Origin: an uncultured Clostridia bacterium
GTDB lineage: Bacteria; Bacillota; Clostridia; Christensenellales; Borkfalkiaceae
Length of the DNA: 5,273 bases
Assembly (NCBI GenBank): GCA_905235815.1
Contig: CAJOMT010000128.1
Coordinates: 1 to 5,273, forward strand
Reading direction: 5' to 3'
The translations under genes and the position numbers were made by a program. Below the pieces are notes generated by a model, which had not been told where the DNA came from, made no database searches, and saw only the letters and a list, made by a program, of their open reading frames with translations. Positions 1-5,131 of the stretch are shown here, piece after piece. Position 1 is the first letter of the stretch; the number at the start of each line of letters is the position of its first letter.

Positions 1-911
1 TTAGCATCCCATTCGCCGTTGTAGAGTTCTTCGAGAACGAGTTGAACGGAAGCGCTGAGACCTTTAACTGCGGAAGTTACAACTCTATTGGAAAGACCGG
101 ACTGGTCGGTGTCGACACCGATGATCTTGCCGTTAGTCGTTTCTTCAGCTGCGGATTTAACAGAGTTAACCATGGATCCGCCGCATGCGAATATGATTTC
201 GGTACCTGTGGCGTACCAACCTGCCATTTGCGACTTGAGAGCCGGAGAAGCGCTGAAGCTATCGCCCTCTTTATAGCTTATCTTGACTTCTACTTCTGTT
301 TCTAATTCAGCGGCTGCCGCTCTGGCGCCCTGAACGTAACCATAAGCGAATCTGTTGCAAGCGGGGTTAGAACCGCCGCCGCCGAACGTACCGCCGAGTT
401 TGGTATATCCTTCTTTAACGGCAGCATAACCTGCGAAATAACCGGATTCTTGCTCTTTGTAGCTGATAGCCGTAACGTTGTTAAGTCCCATAGCCCAACC
501 GTCAACGAATACAAACTTAATGTCGGGGTAATCTGTTGCTACCTGCCTCATAGCGTCAGCCTGAAGGAAGCCGGGGGCAACGATAACTTTAGCGCCGTTC
601 TGGATAGCTTGTTCCATAGCTCTTACACGGTCGTTATCGGTTGCATTAGAACCGTTTGCGGGCTGATAATACTTGTAAGTTTTGTCGTTTGCAATTGCAA
701 AAGCTTCTGCGCCTTCATACGTACCCTGGTTGAAGCCGCCGTCTTTAAGCTGACCAACGTCAGTTACTACTGCGATTTCGTAAGTCTTCTTTCCTGTTTC
801 GCCGGAATCTTTCGGGTCGCCGGAATTTTGCGAGCCGCCGCAAGACGTCAAAACGCCGAAACAAGTTATGGCGATTGCCATAGTTAAAACTGCTGCAAAG
901 AATTTTTTCAT
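1..911 (-). CDS. BMP/Med-family ABC transporter substrate-binding lipoprotein (C-terminus cut by window edge)
   Basis: Reading the minus strand from ATG 911-909 gives 303 codons with no stop before the window edge. The N-terminus MKKFFAAVLTMAIAITCF is a signal peptide ending in a lipobox, L21-T22-S23-C24, followed by a Gly/Ser/Asp-rich linker to about residue 42. The mature domain begins EIAVVTDVGQLKDGGFNQ (about 45-62), which matches the first strand and helix of the BMP (PnrA/Med) family. Further family signs are GAKVIVAPG, FVDGWAMG, the F-A-Y-G-Y-V-Q-G-A helix, IIFACGGSMVNSV and IIGVDTDQSG. Known members bind nucleosides outside the membrane for an ABC importer; the ligand here is inferred only. 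A Gly-rich run (GGTFGGGGSNP) precedes the NRFAYGYVQGA helix. Family proteins are about 340-370 residues, so some 40-60 are missing. The start is fixed by AAGGAGA (918-924) six bases upstream. ATPase and permease genes would lie beyond the left edge. Confidence 0.93.
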   Translation of the reverse strand, partial: MKKFFAAVLTMAIAITCFGVLTSCGGSQNSGDPKDSGETGKKTYEIAVVTDVGQLKDGGFNQGTYEGAEAFAIANDKTYKYYQPANGSNATDNDRVRAMEQAIQNGAKVIVAPGFLQADAMRQVATDYPDIKFVFVDGWAMGLNNVTAISYKEQESGYFAGYAAVKEGYTKLGGTFGGGGSNPACNRFAYGYVQGARAAAAELETEVEVKISYKEGDSFSASPALKSQMAGWYATGTEIIFACGGSMVNSVKSAAEETTNGKIIGVDTDQSGLSNRVVTSAVKGLSASVQLVLEELYNGEWDA

Positions 912-1077
912 AATTCTTCTCCTTGTAAAAATAAAGATTTTATATCAAACAACAAAACGCATTTCCAAAACACACAGAACAATATATAATTTATAAATTG
1001 AATTGTATAAATCGGAAAATTGTTTTGATATTTGCCTCTTCAAAATCGTAAAAAGCTTCAACCAAGTCTACAAGAAT

Positions 1078-1106
1078 ATTATAACTTATTTTTGAGTCTT
1101 AGTCAA
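1078..1106 (-). promoter_or_regulatory. Sigma-A-type promoter for the BMP-family gene
   Basis: On the minus strand there is TTGACT (1106-1101), a 17-base spacer and a perfect TATAAT (1083-1078). Transcription should start near 1071, leaving an untranslated leader of about 160 bases before ATG 911. I could not match the leader to a known riboswitch, including the purine class. It holds only a weak hairpin (TTTTGA/TCAAAA, 1023-1045). Confidence 0.8.
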
Positions 1107-1206
1107 TCATATAGATAAAAATTTTCAATTTTTTAATTTCCGTAAAATTCTTAATACACTCACAAATATAAGTCGGACAGGCAAAAACAATAAAATTTTA
1201 CCTACA

Positions 1207-1317
1207 TGCCTTAAACGGTAAATTTTGCAGTCATTTTTGGTGAGGGCGAACGGAAGAATAGAGTAACATACCTCACCAATAGTCTCCGAAAAGGGCGCAA
1301 AAGAACCGTTTAAAGCA
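1207..1317. repeat. Structured dispersed repeat, copy 1
   Basis: Nearly perfect outer inverted repeats (1207-1219 and 1305-1317, 12 of 13 pairs, with the core TTAAACGGT/ACCGTTTAA perfect) bound about 85 bases. Inside is a second perfect 9-bp inverted repeat, TTGGTGAGG (1237-1245) / CCTCACCAA (1271-1279). Two blocks are shared in the same order and orientation with copy 2: 1230-1255 matches 3192-3217 at 25 of 26 bases, and 1286-1304 matches 3248-3266 at 18 of 19. Stops break its reading frames, so it is better read as a palindromic intergenic element than as a gene. It lies between the promoter of the BMP gene and the terminator of the next gene. Confidence 0.8.
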
Positions 1318-1354
1318 AGTTCAACCTCATTTCCATTCGGCTAATTTCGGCGGC

Positions 1355-1413
1355 AGTGTTATTAAAAAAGAAAAATAATCTGTAACACTATGCAAAGTCG
1401 TGTGTCTTTGCAT
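1355..1413. repeat. Pair of small inverted repeats in the spacer
   Basis: AGTGTTA (1355-1361) pairs with TAACACT (1383-1389) around an A-rich loop. Immediately after it, ATGCAAAG (1390-1397) pairs with CTTTGCAT (1406-1413) around an 8-base loop. Neither is followed by a clear T-run on either strand, so they may be decayed terminators or part of a repeat. Function unknown. Confidence 0.5.
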
Positions 1414-1422
1414 GGCAAAAGT

Positions 1423-1452
1423 AAAGGATAGCAAAAATTTTGCTATCCTTTT
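1423..1452 (-). terminator. Rho-independent terminator (bidirectional) for the InlB-like lipoprotein gene
   Basis: AAAGGATAGCAAAA (1423-1436) and its exact complement (1438-1451) form a 14-bp stem around a single central base; in practice the A/T-rich core will form the loop. On the minus strand it is followed by TTTACTTTT and sits about 55 bases after the stop codon of the gene ending at 1508. On the plus strand the stem runs into TTTT, so it could act in both directions. Confidence 0.85.
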
Positions 1453-1507
1453 ATAATGTCTTAAAAAATCATGTTTAATCCTAACGTTTCTTAACGACTA
1501 CTTATTT

Positions 1508-2911
1508 TCAGTTCGATGCATTATCATCTTCTACGGAATCAATTGAATAGTATGCGTTTACCCAAAGAGTCAAATTGTCAAAATCCGTTATCTCGGCACC
1601 GTTTATATAAACCTTTATATCATCTGCAAATTGATATTGTTCATCTATGGCACCAAAATAAATACGTGCATTATAAGTAGTATCTTCTTCAATTTTCCCT
1701 CTGAACATATCGTTTTCATCGCCAACGTACCAATAAGTTGATTCATCTGAAGCATAATACTTCACATTTTCAGGGACACTCACTTCAGGACGGTTAGTTT
1801 GTATTTCCGTTTCATAATCATCACTATATTCGGCATCTACGGTTATCCCCACAATAGGAGCCTCTATAGTTGCATCGATTCTGTGAATATAAATAACATC
1901 TTTCCATAAATACTTAATGACGATATCTTTATTTATTTCCATTTCATCATCGATATCTTTTCTTACCCCATCTACCTCAAAAGCATCAAAAACTTTTCCT
2001 TCAGGCCTGATCACAGTTGTGTAAAATCCGTTTTCAATTAAATCGATTTCCGGAAGTTCGGGTCTCGAAAATATGAAAGTTGAGCCTGCGTCAAATTCTA
2101 CAGGTAAGACAGGATATATACTATTCTCCTCTCCGCCGTTTAAATCGAAATCTATAGTATACGTTTTTTCTTCTGCAGATTCAATCTCATACGGTGCATA
2201 TACGGAAAGCGCCATTTTGTCAAAATCCGTTATCTCGGCACCGTTTATATAAACCTTTACGTCATCTGCAAACTGATATTGTTCATCAGTAGTTGTAAAA
2301 TTGATAAGCGCATTATAAGTCGTATCTCTTTCAATTTCCCCTCTGAACACATCATAATCTTCACCAACGTACCAATAAGTTGCTCCGTCATAAGCATAAT
2401 ACTCCAAGTTCTCGGGAACGTATACTTTGGGGCGGTTTGTTTGTGTTTTCGCATCATAATTTTTTAAAACTTCACTATATTCGGCTTCTACGGTATCACC
2501 CACAATAGGAGCTTTTATCGTTGCCTTAACTGTGTGAATATAAATAATATCCTTCCATAAATACTTAATAACGGTATCTTTTTTGATTTCTATTTCATCT
2601 TCGGGATTTTTTCTTGCTCCGTCTACCTCAAAGGCGTCAAACACTTTCCCTTCAGGAAACTTTAAAGTTCTTTTATGTCCATCTTCAACTAAAGTAATTT
2701 CCGGAAGTTCCGGAAGTACCGGAAGTGTGAAAGTTGAGCCTGCTTCCACCTCTAAAGGTAATAGAGGATAATCACTGTCTTCCCCTCCGCCGTTTAAATC
2801 GAAAGTTACGGTATACGTAGAAGGATTTGATTCTTCAACCGGTTTTCCACAAGCAGTGAGGCCTATTAAACTTATTAACAAAACTATTCCTATCAATAAT
2901 GTCTTTTTCAT
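1508..2911 (-). CDS. Two-module lipoprotein with InlB/Listeria-Bacteroides-type repeats
   Basis: This is a complete gene of 467 residues. A signal peptide ends in lipobox L18-T19-A20-C21, so the product should be anchored on the outer face of the membrane. The rest is an internal duplication: residues 33-250 and 251-462 are about two-thirds identical by eye. Each module has two parts. The first (YTVTFDLNGG ... PEGKVFDAFEVDG ... DTVIKYLWK) resembles the InlB B-repeat / Listeria-Bacteroides repeat fold, with the usual F-x-x-W-x-V-D-G changed to FDAFEVDG. The second (APIVG ... TNRP ... TYWYVG ... DTTYNA ... QYQFADD(V/I)KVYINGAEITDFD) resembles a beta-sandwich repeat common in clostridial surface proteins. 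The protein is strongly acidic. No catalytic motif is visible; adhesion or binding is only an inference. AAGGAGG (2918-2924) six bases before ATG 2911 fixes the start. The gene has its own promoter and terminator. Confidence 0.93.
   Translation of the reverse strand: MKKTLLIGIVLLISLIGLTACGKPVEESNPSTYTVTFDLNGGGEDSDYPLLPLEVEAGSTFTLPVLPELPEITLVEDGHKRTLKFPEGKVFDAFEVDGARKNPEDEIEIKKDTVIKYLWKDIIYIHTVKATIKAPIVGDTVEAEYSEVLKNYDAKTQTNRPKVYVPENLEYYAYDGATYWYVGEDYDVFRGEIERDTTYNALINFTTTDEQYQFADDVKVYINGAEITDFDKMALSVYAPYEIESAEEKTYTIDFDLNGGEENSIYPVLPVEFDAGSTFIFSRPELPEIDLIENGFYTTVIRPEGKVFDAFEVDGVRKDIDDEMEINKDIVIKYLWKDVIYIHRIDATIEAPIVGITVDAEYSDDYETEIQTNRPEVSVPENVKYYASDESTYWYVGDENDMFRGKIEEDTTYNARIYFGAIDEQYQFADDIKVYINGAEITDFDNLTLWVNAYYSIDSVEDDNASN
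1526..2815 (-). repeat. Intragenic tandem duplication encoding the two lipoprotein modules
   Basis: Bases 2162-2815 (module 1) and 1526-2161 (module 2) are direct repeats in frame. Conservation is uneven. The end encoding the INGAEITDFD segment is nearly identical at DNA level (about 1577-1644 against 2220-2287, three or so differences), while the middle has diverged and module 2 is shorter by six codons. Confidence 0.88.
2699..2725 (-). repeat. Three 9-bp direct repeats inside module 1
   Basis: On the plus strand the units are TTCCGGAAG, TTCCGGAAG and TACCGGAAG. On the coding strand they give L-P-V-L-P-E-L-P-E. Module 2 has only one L-P-E at the matching place, so the array probably expanded in module 1 after the duplication. 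Confidence 0.8.
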
Positions 2912-2939
2912 TTTTTTCCTCCTTGAAAAAGTTTAAACA

Positions 2940-2970
2940 ATTATACCATATATAGTATACCCTTTGTCAA
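2940..2970 (-). promoter_or_regulatory. Sigma-A-type promoter with extended -10 for the InlB-like lipoprotein
   Basis: Minus strand: TTGACA (2970-2965), a 19-base spacer, then TATAAT (2945-2940) preceded by TGG, which makes an extended -10 (TGnTATAAT). The spacer is longer than the optimum of 17, and the TG element may compensate. Transcription would start near 2933, just before the ribosome binding site, giving a very short leader. Confidence 0.75.
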
Positions 2971-3051
2971 GAGCAATCTTGCAAAATTGAAAATAAATTT
3001 TAAAAAATTAACTCATATTTACTATGCCAGCCGAGAATAATACGAACCAGC

Positions 3052-3159
3052 CCTAACGCCGCAATTTCGGCATCTTTCCGCAAATCCTCTCTTGTAGTAT
3101 TTGTATACAACTGCGTTCGCCCGCCTTTGCAAAAATCTGCTCGAAATATCGGCGTTAGG
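3052..3159. repeat. Large imperfect palindrome upstream of the InlB-like lipoprotein
   Basis: The arms 3052-3069 and 3142-3159 match as an 18-bp inverted repeat with two mismatches; the outer ten pairs (CCTAACGCCG/CGGCGTTAGG) are perfect. The 72-base centre includes a small hairpin (TTGTA/TACAA, near 3092-3110). It directly precedes copy 2 of the dispersed repeat, so the two may form one compound element of about 230 bp. Copy 1 has no such partner. Confidence 0.7.
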
Positions 3160-3169
3160 ATACTTTGTA

Positions 3170-3278
3170 CTCCAAACGGCGTATTTTATCTGTCATTTTT
3201 GGTGAGGGTGAACGGAATAGAATACCAATTCATTCTGCGAAAACTCGCCGAAAAGGGCGTAAAAGACGCCGCTTGGAG
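3170..3278. repeat. Structured dispersed repeat, copy 2
   Basis: The arms CTCCAAACGGCG (3170-3181) and CGCCGCTTGGAG (3267-3278) pair at 11 of 12 positions. The one exception is A/C on the plus strand and G/T on the minus strand, which would be a G-U wobble in a minus-strand RNA. An inner TTGGT/ACCAA pair (3199-3203, 3224-3228) corresponds to the inner stem of copy 1. Sequence blocks at 3192-3217 and 3248-3266 are shared with copy 1 in the same orientation. The element ends about 30 bases before the kinase remnant. Confidence 0.8.
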
Positions 3279-3311
3279 CAAGTTCGTATTACCCTTGACT
3301 GGCATAAAAGT

Positions 3312-3527
3312 ATGAGTTACGAATTCTATAATATTATAGAGAATTTTAACGTTAGCGTAACTCTTTTTTCTTGCGAAAGATACGGCGAAGGACATATCAG
3401 TGAAAGTTATCTTATCATAATGAATGATAACGGCAAAGAGATAAAATATATTCTGCAAAAGATAAAGAGAAATTCGATTTATTTTTCTACTAATGATGTA
3501 ATCTGTAAAAAGCAAGAATTTATCTGA
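3312..3527 (+). pseudogene. N-terminal remnant of a NahK/APH-family sugar kinase
   Basis: From ATG 3312 a frame of 71 residues runs MSYEFYNIIENFNV ... SCERYGEGHISESYLI ... KYILQKIKRNSIYF. The elements ERYG-x-GHI-x-x-(S/T)Y-L and YILQ(K/R)I are typical of the N-lobe of N-acetylhexosamine 1-kinase (NahK) and related aminoglycoside-phosphotransferase-fold kinases, which are about 350 residues long. Here the frame stops at 3527. The catalytic loop and metal-binding Asp are absent, and nothing after the stop resembles the missing part. No Shine-Dalgarno sequence precedes the ATG; upstream DNA is the dispersed repeat, which continues the frame to 3165 by chance. I read it as a deletion remnant. A functional small protein is unlikely. 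The family call rests on motif recognition, not a search. Confidence 0.68.
3325..3340. repeat. Perfect 16-bp AT-rich palindrome
   Basis: TCTATAAT followed by ATTATAGA is a perfect palindrome within the kinase remnant. It could be chance in AT-rich DNA or a binding site; nothing else supports a role. Confidence 0.4.
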
Positions 3528-3688
3528 CTTTTTTAATTTCTTAAATTTTTTAAAGTTCTCTAAAAAATATATAAATTTACTAAAATTTGCAAGTTTTTTG
3601 TTTTATTTAAAGAAAATTTCGAGAAAAAAACATTCTGGGAGTTTTGACAAAGATAAGATTCTGAATCAGACTATTAAAATCATTGTAA
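3528..3688. other. AT-rich stretch with no recognisable gene
   Basis: About 160 bases dominated by A and T runs follow the kinase remnant. I see no open frame of note, no ribosome binding site and no protein similarity. A TTGACA lies near 3645 but has no matching -10 at a proper distance. Confidence 0.6.
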
Positions 3689-3724
3689 AAGTCAAATCGC
3701 TTTATCAAGCGGCTTGGTCTTTTT
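3689..3724 (+). terminator. Possible decayed rho-independent terminator
   Basis: CGCTT (3698-3702) pairs with AAGCG (3707-3711) around TATC. The pairing continues outward through internal loops, CAA/TTG (3693-3695, 3714-3716) and AAG/CTT (3689-3691, 3719-3721), and a T-run follows at 3720-3724. It may be the old terminator of the deleted kinase gene or its neighbour. Confidence 0.5.
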
Positions 3725-3749
3725 ATTATGCTAAGCTTTTCATTGCGCT

Positions 3750-3911
3750 ATGGTGTTGACTTTTCTCGTTAAAAGAAATATAATATATATATTTACCACG
3801 AACGAGATATTCGACGACTTGTCGACTTTTACGGAGATAGCGAAGAAGGATTATAAATTCAGGGTCATACCAGCTTTCCGCACGGACAAGCGAATGCGAA
3901 AATTGTCGTAA
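3750..3911 (+). pseudogene. Internal fragment resembling glucuronate isomerase (UxaC)
   Basis: A frame of 53 residues from ATG 3750 to TAA 3909-3911 contains NIIYIFTTNEIFDDLSTF, then TEIAKKDYKF, then RVIPAFRTDKRM. In uronate isomerases (about 470 residues) a segment near the first third reads roughly TTDxPxDxL ... IAxDxxFxxxVLPxxRPDKA, and the order and spacing agree. Here the usual R-P-D-K is R-T-D-K. The fragment has no flanking UxaC sequence and no ribosome binding site, so it appears to be a remnant; the ATG is merely the first in frame. UxaC interconverts D-glucuronate and D-fructuronate; this piece cannot. The match is from memory of the family and is short, so moderate confidence. Confidence 0.5.
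3756..3784 (+). promoter_or_regulatory. Sigma-A-type promoter upstream of the unknown secreted protein
   Basis: TTGACT (3756-3761), a 17-base spacer and TATAAT (3779-3784) have the same form as the BMP-gene promoter. Transcription would start near 3791, leaving a leader of about 210 bases that runs through the UxaC-like remnant. The overlap means either that the promoter arose inside dead coding sequence or that it is fortuitous. Confidence 0.6.
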
Positions 3912-3991
3912 AAAAGAAAATCACATAGGAAAAAATTAAATAAGAAACACAAAAGAAACGCAGAGAGTATTAAAACTTTAAAATGAGTTTT

Positions 3992-3997
3992 GAGGAG
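3992..3997 (+). promoter_or_regulatory. Ribosome binding site deciding the start at 4005
   Basis: GAGGAG lies seven bases before ATG 4005. An in-frame TTG at 3990 overlaps this site and so cannot be the real start. Confidence 0.8.
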
Positions 3998-4004
3998 AGT
4001 TTAC

Positions 4005-4898
4005 ATGAAAAAAATTCATATTTTGGAAAAAGTAATAATTGCCTTATTACAAATTATTTTTATCGTTGGCGTTTTTACTTGTTGCAAATCTGAAGAAAAA
4101 ATCCGTTATAAGGCGGAATTGCAGTTTTTTGTGTTAAGTGAAAACGGAGAAAGTTGCTCGGCAACTTTATCGGAGGATACCCCCTCTTTTGAAAAGAATA
4201 TGGGGACGTTGCCGTTGCGATGCGAATATAAAGCATTTCTACACATTATGGTATATCATGGAAATAATGAGAAAGGTGCGCTTGCTTATTCTTTTCCTTT
4301 TAAATACGGCTATGAGTGTGAGATAGATGGAGTGACTGTCAGTTATACAATAAAAAACGAGGATGAAGAAAGTCGAGCGGGTTTCAGTATGACAGATTAT
4401 AATATAACGTCCCATGGTTTATTTGAAGGTCAAGTAAATCTTAAAAAGAGCACAGGGATACATACAATACGGTACAGTATTCCCGCTTTAAAAGAATACG
4501 GAACCGCCGCAACTGAATATACCGTGAAACTGAATTTTGATGAGGATACGCGAACTAAAAACGCAAAAATTACGATGCAAAGCACCTATAAAGAATTTTA
4601 TAGTGCCGAAGAAACAAAAAGTTATGATTTTTATGTGGTCGAGCAAATACCCAATTTTGATTTTGTGTCATCAGAAACATCAGAAACGATTTGGGGCGAC
4701 CGTAATGAGAACATTAGTTATCGTAAAATGAATGAAAACACCGGTAAAGTGTTTCCGGCATATATACCAACAGGCTTGCAAAGCGACGATATTTTGATAC
4801 AGCCAGATTCTAAAGGGTTATATTTGTGTCGTGTTGCAATAAGTAATCATCAAGAGTATCGAGATGTCGAGTACTTTTGTTATTTATTATTTATTTAA
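4005..4898 (+). CDS. Unrecognised exported protein or lipoprotein, 297 residues
   Basis: I do not recognise this family. The frame from ATG 4005 begins MKKIHILEKVIIALLQIIFI, a basic start and a long hydrophobic segment (residues 10-24), followed by F-T-C-C at 24-27. That is a poor lipobox: acylation at C26 or C27 would have T or C at -1 instead of G, A or S, so lipoprotein status is uncertain and the segment may be a plain signal or anchor. The remaining 270 residues are hydrophilic, rich in E, K, N and Y, and alternate short strand-like stretches (CEIDGVTVSYTIKN, IHTIRYSIPAL, TEYTVKLNF), suggesting a beta-rich extracellular domain. No catalytic motif, repeats or further membrane segment are seen. 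It stands alone, with a promoter upstream, a good ribosome binding site and a terminator downstream, so it is probably expressed. Confidence 0.8.
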   Translation: MKKIHILEKVIIALLQIIFIVGVFTCCKSEEKIRYKAELQFFVLSENGESCSATLSEDTPSFEKNMGTLPLRCEYKAFLHIMVYHGNNEKGALAYSFPFKYGYECEIDGVTVSYTIKNEDEESRAGFSMTDYNITSHGLFEGQVNLKKSTGIHTIRYSIPALKEYGTAATEYTVKLNFDEDTRTKNAKITMQSTYKEFYSAEETKSYDFYVVEQIPNFDFVSSETSETIWGDRNENISYRKMNENTGKVFPAYIPTGLQSDDILIQPDSKGLYLCRVAISNHQEYRDVEYFCYLLFI

Positions 4899-4984
4899 AT
4901 AATAAAGCAAATTTGATTAAAGAGGTCTGACGAAGGGTAATATATAATGGGGAAGCAAATTAAAAACTAATATGAAAAAAATAT

Positions 4985-5014
4985 ATCCGAATTTAAACAT
5001 TCGGATTATTCTTT
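4985..5014 (+). terminator. Rho-independent terminator of the unknown exported protein
   Basis: ATCCGAAT (4985-4992) and ATTCGGAT (4999-5006) form a perfect 8-bp stem with a 6-base loop, followed by TATTCTTT. It lies about 85 bases after the stop at 4898. The bases between hold only a tiny 7-codon frame at about 4948 with no support. Confidence 0.75.
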
Positions 5015-5015
5015 G

Positions 5016-5117
5016 GTGCCGGTGATCGGGGGCGTAATGAGCGCAGCGACGGAATAGAGATTGTTACGGCGTAGGCGTCAATCTCGTCACGTTATTTCGT
5101 TATCCCGTCATCGGCAC
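5016..5117. repeat. 102-bp palindromic intergenic repeat
   Basis: The ends GTGCCGGTGATCGGG (5016-5030) and CCCGTCATCGGCAC (5104-5117) pair with one mismatch and one bulge. A central stem, GAGATTG/CAATCTC (5057-5063 and 5079-5085), has a 15-base loop. The motif ATGAGCGCAGCGACGGAAT resembles the GAGCGAAGCGAAGAATC core of palindromic repeats that I recall as common in gut bacteria. It is much richer in G and C than its surroundings. It differs from the repeats at 1207 and 3170. Confidence 0.75.
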
Positions 5118-5131
5118 AGTGAATTGTCAAG

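Noticed and set aside
450..887. A 145-codon open frame on the plus strand.
   Set aside because: It lies wholly opposite the well-supported BMP-family gene and encodes no recognisable domain; it is a shadow frame.
2162..2815. Possibility that the lipoprotein gene is two fused or frameshifted genes.
   Set aside because: The frame is continuous, with one signal peptide, one ribosome binding site and modules joined in frame; it is a duplication in one gene.
3052..3159. Resemblance of the CCTAAC ... GTTAGG ends to an integron attC site.
   Set aside because: The end heptamers break the RYYYAAC/GTTRRRY rule (C at the first R, A at the last Y), there is no integrase, and no cassette-like neighbour starts at the correct place.
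1201..3320. Possible CRISPR array, because repeated blocks occur.
   Set aside because: There are only two copies, 1.9 kb apart, each about 110 bp with internal palindromes, and no regular spacers.
3186..3515. A 109-codon minus-strand frame, and a 62-codon plus frame at 3127-3315.
   Set aside because: Both cross the dispersed repeat and oppose or overlap the kinase remnant. They have no ribosome binding site, and the frames are by-products of the palindromic repeat.
3990..4004. TTG start five codons upstream for the exported protein.
   Set aside because: It overlaps the GAGGAG site that serves ATG 4005 and would add residues before the natural MKK signal-peptide start.
4948..4971. Tiny frame ATGGGGAAGCAAATTAAAAAC with stop.
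   Set aside because: Only seven codons, no conserved context; it lies between a stop codon and the terminator of the preceding gene.
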